Source: Azolla caroliniana
Lineage: Eukaryota; Polypodiophyta
Length of the DNA stretch: 64,000 bases
Reading direction: 5' to 3'
NCBI GenBank assembly: GCA_043228905.1
Contig: JBHGNT010000004.1
Span: 13,516,001-13,580,000, forward strand
Shown here one piece after another: positions 19,589 to 30,212 of this stretch (positions are counted from its first letter, which is position 1; every line of letters starts with the position of its first letter). A program made the translations under genes and the position numbers. Below the pieces are notes generated by a model. The model had not been told where the DNA came from. It was given only the letters and a program-made list of their open reading frames with translations, and did not search any database.

Positions 19589-22446
19589 ATGAGTGAAGAT
19601 TCACCATTCTCGATTGAAGAATATTGTTTGTCGACAGACTCACCATTTTCTATTGAAGAATATTGTCTGTCGACAAACTCACCATATTCTATCAAAGAGT
19701 ATTGTTTGAGCTCATCTTCACCTACAACGAATGTGAATAATGACACATGTGAAGAGTTCTCTATTGAAGAATATTGTCTATCGACAAACTCACCATATTC
19801 TATCGAAGAGTATTGTTTGAGCTCATCTTCACCTACAACAAATGTGAATAATGACACATGTGAAGAGTTCTCTATTGAAGAATACGATATTAATAAAGAT
19901 ACAGAGAATGAAGGTAGTGCCAATGAAACATCGAATATCATGGGCGATGGTCACAACAAAGAATTCGATAGTAACAAGGTTACACCAACTTCTATGCAGG
20001 AAGAGAAATTTGGAAGCCCTATGCATATTAGAAGATTCCCACGAAGAATTCGTTTGGCTAGATTTAACGTGGTGACATCAGATAAACAGATTGGATTTGA
20101 TGTCAAAAAAATATGTTGTGCCCGTGGCTGTATGTCTATGATTGGAAAATCAAAGTTGCGAGAATTAAGGCGATACTATTTTTCGATGACTGGTGATGAG
20201 CAAGACACTTACCTCGGGTCACATATGCAACTAGTGTCTAACAAATGTACGGGGATCAAAGTATCATTTGAGTATTATATCTTCCATGCGCAACAGATAT
20301 GTAGAGTTGCATTCAAAATTACGTTGTGTTAGTCACATGCAGCTTACATAGAGTACAACAACGTCTACTTAGCAGGGATCAGATGCTCAATTGTAAAGAG
20401 GTTCCAAGTATGAAAGGTGCAATTGGAAGACATGCTATTAGTTGGATGAAAAGTTACTTTCAGTTAAATTTTGTAGTAATGCCCACTATAGGTAGGATGC
20501 ACCTCTCTGATAATTACACATGTCGGGAAGTTTATGATGTCTATCGATCTGATATGGTGGGATCACGTAATAAGTCTATCACATATAGCCAATTCACAAG
20601 ATTATGGAGAGCTCGGTTTTCAAATGTTATCATTCCACATAAAGTACGCATGGGGTATTGCTCCATTTGTGCAAATCTTAAAAGTTTGGTTAAAGGTGCA
20701 ACGACATCAATGGAAAAGGATATGAGTAAGAAGTTACTACAAGAGCATCGTGAGGCACAATTGTTAGAATGAAAGAAGGCGATGCATCATAGAGAGAAGT
20801 GTTTGAAGAGGCCTGAACAATACATGTGCTTTATGATAGATGGCATAGACCAGAAGAAGACGTGCTTGCTGCATATGCGGAGGCTCCCCAAAGACGTCAA
20901 TGATGAGTGCCTTGTTCAAATGCACTTGGTGGGATGCTTGGCTTATAATAGGTTTGTTGGACCTCACGTCTTCATTACATACCCCAATGTTCACAATGAC
21001 CATAACCTAATAGTTACAGTGATTCACCGAGTTTTGATGTCTTGGGGCCAACCTTTCCCCCCTGTTCTATACATTCAATTGGACAATACTGCTTGATAGA
21101 ACAAAAATTCAACTGTGTTTGGCTATCTAAGTATGTTGGTCAACCAAGGATTGTTTAGAAAAGTGAAAGTCAATTTTCTTTTGGTTGGCCACACACATGA
21201 TCATATAGATAAGATGTTTAGCACATTCTCCAAACAGTTGTCTCGGCATGATGCTTTCACATTACCTAAACTATTTGATGTCATTTGTGATGCATATACA
21301 CCACGCCCAAAAGTGTTACACTTGAAGGAGGTATATGACTTTAAGAGATATATATCAGATGGGGGTGTTGGGAATGTTAAAGTGCTTGCCTAGTTAAACA
21401 ATATAAGCTTCAATCACATTTTTATGATAAAGAAAAATGAAATAAGCAGTTCCACACTTTTGTATGCCAAACAATATTCATCTTCTACAACATGGGAACC
21501 TGAAGGTGGTTGCCAGTTATTACTTTGTATGTCGAGTACAATTGTCCATGGAGCTAAGCAAATGCCAATTGAGAAGAAAGGACAGTTGCAAAGTGACTTG
21601 GTATTGAAACAAAAACAGTTATGGCTCCAAGCCTTAGAAGAAGAAAGAAAGCATATTGAGGCCGCCAAGAAATGTGCCACACAACAAGACATGTCATGGT
21701 GGGATGTATTTTATAGTGATCAGAAAGGAATTATAGACAATTGTGTATTTGGTGATAATTGGAATTTGGAAATGCGATTCACATGGTCGCTGCAACATGA
21801 TCGTGTAAATAGAACTCTGGAGCAACCAGCAAATGCGATTAATGATAGTTTGGTCCATCCACAACAAAGAGACATTTACGTGGGACCAAGGATGACCAAA
21901 GCAGCCGAAGCTAGATGGCAAGGCAATTTGCAAGAGCTCACGGCGGGAATGTTGATTGCAACGCCGGTTGATGAGAACTCACATGGCCACCAATTTTGGG
22001 TTGGTAAAATTCTAGAAGTGCTAATGCATGAAATAGAAAACACGATCAAGTCTATAAACGTTCATTGGTACAACACTAGAAGTGCAAATGCTTTTACAGG
22101 TAAGTATACATTGGAGATGATTGAATGCCCAACAAGAAGGGGAGGTAGGAAGAGGAAGCGAAACATTCGTAACGCCTTGACCCTTGATATCTCTAATGTG
22201 GATATCATCGTGTACGACTTCGCACTTACAAAAACCGGACGATTAAGGAAGTCAACAATAGATATAATAATAAAAAATTTACCAGGTCTATAAGGTGGCT
22301 CGAGTCAAAGGCAAACGAGATCTACTACATATAAGCTAGAGTCAAACCATTTGGTTTATGATGAAGATAATGCACTGGTTGGTATATCCGAGGATGACGA
22401 GGAGGAATCGTCATTGTATATTAGTTATAGTAGTGATTCTCCGTAA
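19589..22446 (+). pseudogene. DDE-like gene of uncharacterised family (DUF7869-like), decayed
   Basis: The original frame was about 950 codons. The N-terminus has repeats of SIEEYCLS, including a 111-bp duplication. A Cys-containing module follows (ICCARGCMSMIGKSKLRELR), then HAISWMKSYF, a Cys pair in GYCSICANLK, and a core with FMIDGIDQKKT, LYIQLDN and FLLVGHTHDHIDKMFS, ending in an acidic tail (SEDDEEESS). The three Asp-containing motifs look like a DDE/RNase H-fold catalytic set, though no enzyme activity is established for this family. I recall close relatives as uncharacterised proteins in non-seed plants and animals. Damage: a frameshift near 20329 and stops at 20770 (TGA, probably from CGA), 21094-21099 (two), 21391 and 22291. 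It ends 335 bp before a TIR, so a transposase role is plausible. Confidence 0.7.
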
Positions 22447-22780
22447 AGGAATGATCATGAATGTATTTTTGGCTATTAAGTGTAACTACATTCTGCTTGT
22501 AACAAATCGAGTAATATAAAAGCATGTGTTTTCAATTCTTATGATTTCTAAAAAATCGTTTCTTATAAAATAACATTGGTTGTAAAGTTTGTGATATAAT
22601 TTGAGAATGTAACTTTTTGAAATTCCTCTTTTTTTAGTTACTTCTAAATCACGAAAATAGTGGATTTTTAACCTTTTTCATAGTATGTTTGAACATGTAT
22701 GATACTGGTCAATGTGTTTTGTAAAATCATTGAAAAAGCTCTAAAATCAACCAAAATTTTCCTTATACTTCCATTTATGC
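22447..22780. other. AT-rich 3' flank of DDE-like gene
   Basis: No gene is seen. The stretch is AT-rich with several AATAAA-like and TTTTT runs, and runs straight into the TIR. Confidence 0.4.
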
Positions 22781-22812
22781 GCGATCCTTCCACTTGTGAA
22801 CGCGAACGTGTT
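22781..22812 (+). repeat. terminal inverted repeat, copy 2
   Basis: It matches 9508-9539 at 29 of 32 positions, ending GAACGTGTT. It is followed by TACT (22813-22816), the reverse complement of AGTA, and then copia RNase H on the minus strand. In both copies the element side is to the left, so the two ends point the same way in the window. Confidence 0.7.
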
Positions 22813-23010
22813 TACTAATTTAATTATTGTAGTAGATATGTATCGGTTCGTTGACCAATTCATTGAAGTCCTTGAGTAGCCGCTTCAATCAAATGGATTC
22901 GCAAGTGGGTATAACCGTGTCTTTGTATTTGGCTTTGGTGCTCAACAGTACAACTATCGGTTGCTCTTTCTACTCTACGATATTGCTCCGCTTTGGAGTG
23001 AGAAGACGTT
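22813..23010 (-). pseudogene. copia RNase H 5' half
   Basis: Read on the minus strand it gives EQPIVVLLSTKAKY (the TEAEY region of copia RNase H), RLLKDF, then IYYNN, a stop and IS. The next copia codons, SIQLARN, are those that start at 9540. The 5' continuation past 23010 is lost. Confidence 0.65.
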
Positions 23011-23513
23011 GACAGTTGATCAAATATATTGTCAGCCCAATGATTTCCCGATATGGAGTCGACTCATGGTGTGCTGGAGTTTGCATGCAATTTCAATTTG
23101 CGGTTTGCGGTCGAGGGGAGTCAAATTTGGCTTGTAGTGTCGAATAGGGGCGTATAATGGACATATTCACACTGTCCCATTTGGACAGACTAGGTTTAGG
23201 AAAATTTTGTAAATATAGCAAAGGGTAGTTGCCCTAATTGAGTTCATATATAAACTAAACTTGTAATCTAGTTTGGGTAGAATGTTAGTGTCATTCTTGT
23301 ATCATAACTCAAGTTTGAATAATACAGTTACCTATGTTGTGCCGATCTCTGTCTTCTTCACTTTGTCTTTGATCTTGCTGATGTTTAAATTGTCTATACA
23401 AAAATCTTCTGTTCACCTTGATCTCATTCCCTTGAAGACTCAAGATTTCTATCGTATAGATAAAAATTTCTTGATCGACAACTTACAAGCTCACAATCGA
23501 TAAAACATACATT
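23011..23513. other. unassigned sequence
   Basis: No gene is recognised. The part around 23265-23350 (TTGAATAATACAGTTACC, then TTCTTCACTTTG) resembles the R-U5 part of a plant LTR on the plus strand, but no ends are visible. Confidence 0.3.
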
Positions 23514-23830
23514 TGAGCTTACAAGGATTCGAACCCACAACCTCTTTGTATACATGTCAAACCTTTAACCATTATGATAACATATACAATATATAATTAT
23601 ATTATTAGTTATATATTTAGCATATTCTAAAACATTCTAGAATATACCATCAAAATTCATTCAGTTCAACACTAGTCTTTAGCCCCTTAGCCTACTTTTT
23701 TAAACTCTTGTTCTCTTATTAAAATATAAACTCATTTGCATTTCCAATCTTCTCTCTGTCTCTTTCTCTGTCTCTCTCTCTTTCATAAATAAGGGCTTTC
23801 ATTACGAAACAAAAAACATCACCATGACTA
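23514..23830 (+). repeat. LTR-like sequence with antisense tRNA-like module
   Basis: The sequence parallels the LTR at 62021-62425: a tRNA-like stretch at the start, then ACATTCTAGAA, then CAGTTCAACACTAGTCTTTAGCC, then CT-rich DNA. The start is uncertain. The reverse-strand module at 23525-23579 has B box GGTTCGAATCC and A-box-like TATCATAATGG, 33 nt apart. Confidence 0.5.
23525..23579 (-). other. tRNA-like A-box/B-box module
   Basis: On the minus strand the A-box-like TATCATAATGG (23569-23579) is followed 33 nt later by a perfect B box GGTTCGAATCC (23525-23535). The intervening sequence does not give a convincing anticodon arm, so it is not a tRNA gene. Confidence 0.55.
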
Positions 23831-23834
23831 ACTT

Positions 23835-25829
23835 ACTACAAAGTATGGAGCCCTTCTATCTAGGGATTTAAAGAATACTATGACACCAAACTCAATGCCA
23901 CCCTACACACTAATTCAAATGGCGAGTATGATGATATGTGACCTTGCAGAGTTCTCTCTCTTCCTAGTTGAGATTTCGTGACTTCTCTAGCATTGTCAAT
24001 TGCCACAAAAGAAGTCCTTTTAACTTTAGAACATATTTTCTCACCCCAACTTGCGAATAAAAAATGAAAGCATTCCGCATATTCCAATTGAACCATAGCC
24101 CCCAATACTTCAAGAACTCAAAAATAATTTGAAAATGAGGCATCAGTTCATTATTCTCCATATGTGCAAAAACCCAATTGAAGGAAGATAGATTTACTCC
24201 TGTTAGAGACATCCACACTAAACTGATACACCTCCAAACCATCCTTGCCATCAGGCATGAAATAAATCGATGCCTACTATGTTCCAATTCCACCGAACAA
24301 AAGAAACACAATCCTTTAGTAATGTTTCTTTTTCTTAATGCATCCCCTAATGGTAAAGCTCCAACCATAACTCTCCAAATAAATACCTTGGCTCGTAGCA
24401 TCAATTGAGAACACCTGCCTTGATCACATGAAACCACTAAGTAATGGGCTTATGAAAACCCCATATCTTTATAACCCTTTCTTCAAACCACTTATGTTTG
24501 TCAATCAACTTGTGATAAGTAACATTCGTTGAGATCATAGTCAATCTCTTATTTCCAACAAACCTCCAATCAAGCTCTTTTGATCGCCCATCTAAATCAG
24601 GAATTGGCTAATGCGAAGATAGTATTTGTTGCAACTTATCCCAAATAAAGTTATAACCTTTTGGAATACAAAATGTTGATCTTATTGTTCGAAAAGCCAT
24701 TAATCTTCTTTGTGAAACCAACATAACATCCTTAACTGTTACCAAACCCAATCTAGCCATCCGATTAAATTGAAGGTTAAGAACTTGTTTACCTTCCCAC
24801 CTCAACAACCTTGATGTTGCCAAAACCTCCATTTGTAATGAATTGGCAGATCCCCTTTCTTGTAGGGGATGCCATTCCACAAAATCCAACATACTTTGCC
24901 ATAATGTCAACAAATACTTAACTATCATAGACCCTGTACGTTTGACATCCCTGTCAAAATTAATTACATTCCACCAATTCACATTAACCTTCATGTTTCC
25001 AAGATTTATTCTGTTCTTCTCCATAAAGTATGGAGAAGAACAGAATAAATCTTGTGGTAAGGTTAGAGGAAAATGGTAATTATCAATTAGCACCATTTCT
25101 ATCCAAGGTTGTACACCTTCAAACATGAATGGAATGAAAGTAAATCGATGAGCCACCATATGCTCATATAGTTTCAATATACAAACATGATCCCATGCCA
25201 ACCATGACAAGGCACTTTTCCCTTTTCTTTTCCATAACAACATTCGCATCAAGTGTGACAACATTTCAAGAGCTTTATTTGACCATGGGATCAAAGGAAG
25301 ATAATAAGATACCATAGAAACCATAATCGATTGGACCACCTTAAGTCGTACATGAAAAGGCCAAAACTGAGACCTCCAATACATAAACTTATCCTCCACC
25401 CTTTTGGATACCCACTCAATAAGTTTCACATGAGAGACTTCCACCCCAATTGGATATCCAAGGTGATGACAAATCATACCACAATGCACTATCCTTCCTG
25501 ACCACCCAAACCCTAACACATTTTGTTCTGTACATGAAATGAGGATAGATTTATGTATATTATTTCTCAACCCTCAAGCATTTGAAAACAATTCCCACAC
25601 ATCTCTTGTCTTACTAATATTTTCCCGATTAGGTGCCAAAAACATAATATGATCATCTGCGATAGCTTGAACAATACGTGGCTTCCATGATGGCACTTAG
25701 TCCAAGCAATTCTTCCTCCATATCCATATTGTGTAACTTAACAAGAATAGGATGTGTCACAATAGTGAATAGTAAAGGACTTACTGGGCATCCTTGTCTA
25801 ACTGACCTTCGAATAGAAATCAGTTGTAC
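23835..25829 (-). pseudogene. LINE RT C-terminal half and zinc-binding domain
   Basis: Read on the minus strand from 25829: RRSVRQGCPVSPLLF (RT motif B), a degraded catalytic region, then HLGYPIGVEVSHVKLIEWV (thumb), KFMYWRSQFWPFHVRLKVV, and finally the RT-associated zinc-binding domain with KVFIWRVMVGALPLGDALRKR, CFFCSVELEHSRHRFISC and VW. This is the usual order at the end of an L1-like plant LINE. The catalytic stretch has stops around 25570-25650. Its upstream part continues at 33046-33798, beyond a 7.2-kb interruption. Confidence 0.8.
25001..25053. repeat. perfect 25-bp inverted repeat, 3-nt loop
   Basis: The arm 25001-25025 (AAGATTTATTC to TCTCCATA) is exactly complementary to 25029-25053, with AAG between. 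It lies inside the LINE frame and does not break it; on the minus strand it reads through DLFCSSPYFMEKNRINL. Confidence 0.9.
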
Positions 25830-25972
25830 CGGACCTTGTGGACCTTTCCGAATGAACAAGGAATAGTCGAACTTTCAGACCGCAAACCCCATCTTGTGCA
25901 AACATTGCGTGATTTTTGAGTCCCAAGCACATGGAGCTTGCTTGAGGCCGTAAAGTGACCTCCTTAACCGGC
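25830..25972 (-). pseudogene. copia K, RT piece left of J insertion
   Basis: Minus strand RLRRSLYGLKQAPCAWDSKI...SLFIRKGPQGPV. It continues seamlessly from 30213-onward once element J is removed. At 25829/25830 it passes straight into LINE sequence. Confidence 0.75.
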
Positions 25973-26415
25973 TATTAAGAATTAGGTAAGTAATTAAGCA
26001 AGGGTTAATTAGTACCTAATTATGTGATTAAGTTAAGCGGAAGATTAAGTGATATGTGTGTGTATGTGTGTGAGAGGAAGAGAGAGAGGAAAATACACTT
26101 ATGAGCAAAACAAGATGGGGGATAATTAACTCTATATTAAATTAGCATTATCATCATCAAATACAAAAATACCTACAATGAGGTATATATAGATCTCATG
26201 TGCAAGGGTGCACATGTGTGAGGATAATATCGGTACAAAAGTGTAAGTCCTATATTAAATGTAGTTAGGAGTGGAGGATCTAGAATATCCCGCTTAAGTA
26301 CAAGGTCCTATTTAAGGCGTTATAGTCAACACTTCTAACTAGATTCTATCTAGATAACTACGAAGTTACATGGTTGACTAACTAACTAAACTAAGTTGAG
26401 CTTGATCTCTCAACA
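25973..26415 (-). repeat. copia J 3' LTR
   Basis: It is 443 bp and starts on the minus strand TGTTGAGAGATCAAGC. It shares its sequence with 29476-30212 apart from an insertion in that copy. The terminal base pair at 25973 is TA where the partner has TG. Confidence 0.75.
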
Positions 26416-29293
26416 CGCCCCCTCAAGCTCAAGTGTAGGGCGTCCGACATCCGCTTTGGCTTTCGTCGGCTTCGTGTGCTTCCGGCCTTCGGCTTTCTTT
26501 GCCGTGGCAATCTCGGTTCCTCCCCCTCAAGCCGGTGATGAAAGCTTGTAGTGTGTGGGCGAAGATCGACTACTTCCACCCATCGTGGATTACGAACCGC
26601 TTCGGTGGAGCTCTTGGGCTCTTGTTTGGCCGCTGCCTTCATTGCGAAGGCATAGTGATGGGCCATGTACTCGTTGTAGCCGAGCCGAGTGATGGGGTTC
26701 TTACCTCTAGATGAGCGTCAAAGTTTTTTGCTCTCCAATGTGAGCGTGTTCTTTGCTTTGGGTGTCCGCATGATGGGTACACCAAACTCACTGTCTAGTG
26801 AGCGAGCCGACGCATCCGAATCACTGTCATCGGGGTGGTCAACTTCGTATTCGGGCATCTTACCTTTGCCTTTGTCCAAGGTCGTACTTGGTTGCGACGT
26901 GCTTGGGTCGCCTAGGGGCTCTTGTGGACCACTAGGCCTTGTCGTAATCGGACTTTCTTCGAACATGTGTTCGAAGCAATCTCCATCTTCTACCTCTTGT
27001 TCGACGGATTCCGGGTCGAGCGGAGTCGGAGTCGAAGTTGTCTATAGTGTGTACCAAGATGGGGACTCGTCGAAGACTATGTCTCAACTTACCCGAACCG
27101 CTCGGGTAGAAGGGTTGTAGCACTTGTATGCCTTCTTCTTGGACGAGTATCCTATGAGGATACATTCCTTTGACTTTGCGTCGGGCTTTTGTCGTTGTTC
27201 GTTCGGGATGCGTACATTCGCAATGCTTCCGAACACCTTGAGGTGCGACAGGATCGACTTCCTTTCGACGAGGAGCTCGTATGGAGTTAGCTCATGCACT
27301 CCATTAGTGGTGCACCGGTTCATGAGATAGACGGCTGTGGAAGCCGCGTCGGCCCAATAGAAATTCGGCATGTGCTTCTCATGCATCATGGCGCGTGCTA
27401 CCTCGAGTATTTGGCGATTCTTCCTTTCGGCTACTCCATTTTGTTGGGGTGTGTGTTGGCACGAGAATTCTCTCCGAATGCCTTCACTTTGGAGGTAGGA
27501 GGTGAATTCATCAGAGAGGTACTCCTTTGGTCCGTCCAATCGTAGGCATTGAATGTGCCGACCGGTTTCTTTTTCGACTTGGCCCTTGAGCTTTTGGAAG
27601 TGGGAGAACACTTTGCTCTTCTTCTTCATCGGCAAGATCCATGCATAGCGCGAGTGGTCGTTGATGAAGGTGACATAGACTCAACATCCGTCGATCGTCA
27701 GCGTTTGAGCCGGTCCCCATATATCCGAATGTATGACGTCAAGGAGGCCTTTGCTCGCATAACTCTCCTTTGGGAATGGGAGTCGATGTTGTTTGCCAAG
27801 TTGGCATGTTTCGCATACTTGGTCGACTTGTTTTGACTCGAATGCCGGAAGTCTGATGACGACTCCCTTTGATTGCATTGCTCGAAGCCATTGGAGGTTT
27901 ATGTGGCCGATTCTTTTGTGCCATGACTCGATGCTTGTCTCGGTTTTGAGACCTTTGGCATACATTTCCGATTTCACCTTGTCCGAATTGAGGATGAACA
28001 TTTGACCGTCTCTCCGTCCCTTGGCTATGAGTCAACCATCTTTCTCGATGAAACAACCTTCGTTGTTGAAGCGGACTTCCATGCCTTGCTCCATGATTTG
28101 GCCGACCGAGACCAAATTCTTTGTTATTGTGGGCACATACAAGACATTCTTGATGCAAGTTTGCTCACCTTCTTTCCCGAATGGGACATTGCCGATGTGC
28201 CGAATGGGATGTGTGTTGTCGTCTCCCGTCTCTATGAAGCCGGGTCGGTCCAGAATTTGTAAGTCACGAAACCACTCTTGTGTGACGTCATATGATGTGA
28301 GGCGCCTGAATCGACAAACCACACGTCTTCCGAGTTGGAGGTGCTTGCGAAGTCGGAGGCCAACATAGAGTTCGCGCTATGCCTAATTACGAATAGTCTG
28401 CCGTAGTCGTTGTATTCAGAGTTGGCGGCGTAATTCATGAGTTGTCGATTTGTCGAAGCTGACTCACTTCTTCTTTTTTGGCACTCCTTCTCGCGATGGC
28501 CGATTTTTCCGTAATAGTTGCAAGTTGTGGGCGTCATTTGCCGACCTTGTTCGGCATTGAGGTTCCCCTTTCTTCCGAAGGTTCCTTGATGGCTTCTGTC
28601 CTGTTGTCGAAGGTAACTTTGAGTTCCCTTCGTGTGATGGCTCGAATCGACCTCTTCTACCGCTGTGACCTCGTCGTCGATCATCGTCCAAACTTGAGAA
28701 GAACATTTGTCCTTCGGACGTCTTCATCTTGGTTCGGACATGGTTCTCTTCGACCAATAACATTGATTGGAGGTCGAAGAACGAAGGAGGGTTTTCCCTC
28801 GCCAAGATCGCCGTCCTCAACAAATCGAATCGTTGTGCGAGGCCGCCCAAGCATACTTGAACCATCTCATCTTCGTCGACATTTATTTTGATGGAGCCAA
28901 GTGAATCACAAATGCTCTTGATCTTGGTGTAGTCTGACACGGACAATGTCTTTTTGTCAAATGTTGTTCAACTCTTGTCGGAGTTGAAGCTTTCGGGCAG
29001 TCGTATTGGCGGCGAATATTTTCTTTAATTTCTCCCACGTCTCTTTGGGCATCTTGACGTCTCGAATGTGGCTAGGCATGTGGTCGTGGACACATATTGC
29101 CAAGCAGTACATGACTCGACTCATCGCTTGCTCCCATGTTGCGTAGTCGGCGTTCTTTGAGTCAGGTCGATTTTCTTGAGCACCATTGATGTAGCTCCAA
29201 ATACCCTTGTCCGACGAGGTATTGAGTCATCTTGTACTCCCAAGATGAATAATTGCTCTGGTCTAGCTTTTCACTTGGAAGCGAGCTACCCAT
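26406..29293 (-). pseudogene. copia J gag-protease-integrase remnant
   Basis: From ATG at 29293 (MGSSLPSEKLDQSNYSSW) it codes gag, a zinc knuckle degraded to CNYYGKIGHREKEC (second Cys replaced by Tyr), protease VWFVDSGASHHMTSH with intact DSG, the GAG-pre-integrase region (RIGHINLQWL, CETCQLGKQH), and integrase with DIWGP and EFSCQHTPQQNGVAERKNR. After the RT-linker motif GYNEYMAHHYA it reads PRWVEV and jumps to a Pro/Arg-rich tail that reaches the polypurine tract. The RT (YVDD) and RNase H (TEAEY) segments are absent. Gag has frameshifts near 29200, 28950 and 28640; stops are also present. Confidence 0.8.
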
Positions 29294-29475
29294 TTATGTG
29301 TTCATGTTGATTGTAGTGTCTTCTGTTTTGCTTTTCTTCCTTCGATCATGTACTCGTGCTACGTAGCGGCACTATGGTAGTGGATAGTCAGAATTTTTTG
29401 TCGGCGTTTCGAAAGCACAATTATGAAGAGGCGGATGGGCTTAGTGGATGTGCTAAACCACACACTCTGATACCA

Positions 29476-30212
29476 TGTTAATAATTAGGTAAGGAATTAA
29501 GCAAGGGTGAATTAGTACCTAATTATGTGATTAAGTTAAGCGGAAGATTAAGTGATATGTGTGTGTATGTGTGTGAGAGGAAGAGAGAAAGAAAGAAAGA
29601 AAAATATATTAATGTCTTCTAAGGCCAAAATTGTGGCCCATGAGACAATTGGTTTACAACAAAATGAGTATTTATCCAATCATCATAACTAAAATAAAAT
29701 AAAGTAGTGTTCTAGTAGTGTACAATACGTGGTATACTCAATAAAGGAAGTGACTTTACACTAAGCCTAATTTTATTTCCACCCAAGCCTCTCGAAAAGA
29801 AGTGGGGGGGTCAAAGGGTTTTGATGTGGGTGTAACCCGTGGTTCCAATGTAGAGAGTGCCCTAGCCATGGCTTCTAGGTGGTGTAGCTACACTTATGAG
29901 CAACACGAGATGGGGGATGATTAACTCTATATTAAATTAGGATTATCATCATCAAATACAAAAATACCTACAATGAGGTATATATAGATCTCATGTGCAA
30001 GGGTGCACATGTGTGAGGATAATATAGGTACAAAAGTGTAAGTCCTATATTAAATGTACTTAGGAGTGAAGGATCTAGAATATCCCACTTAAGTACAAGG
30101 TCCTATTTAAGGCGTTATATAGTCAACACTTCTAACTAGATTCTATCTCAGTAATTACGAAGTTACATTGTTGACTAACTAACTAAACTAAGTTGAGCTT
30201 GATCTCTCAACA
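29476..30212 (-). repeat. copia J 5' LTR with internal insertion
   Basis: It matches the 443-bp partner LTR on both sides of an extra block of roughly 285-295 bp (about 29600-29888), placed just after the GA-rich tract. The block has no coding sequence and its ends show no obvious inverted repeat. It could be an insertion here or a deletion in the partner. Confidence 0.7.

Larger units (their letters stand above)
25973..30212 (-). mobile_element. Ty1/copia element J, complete ends, lacks RT and RNase H
   Basis: The LTRs are 25973-26415 and 29476-30212. Flanks CCGGC (25968-25972) and TCGGC (30213-30217) differ by one C/T change and look like a target duplication. The primer-binding site (rc ACTCTGATACCA, 29464-29475) matches initiator tRNA-Met, and a polypurine tract lies at 26416-26425. 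The coding part goes from gag to integrase and the RT linker, then jumps to the 3' end. It is therefore a deletion derivative that would need pol supplied in trans. Confidence 0.8.
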
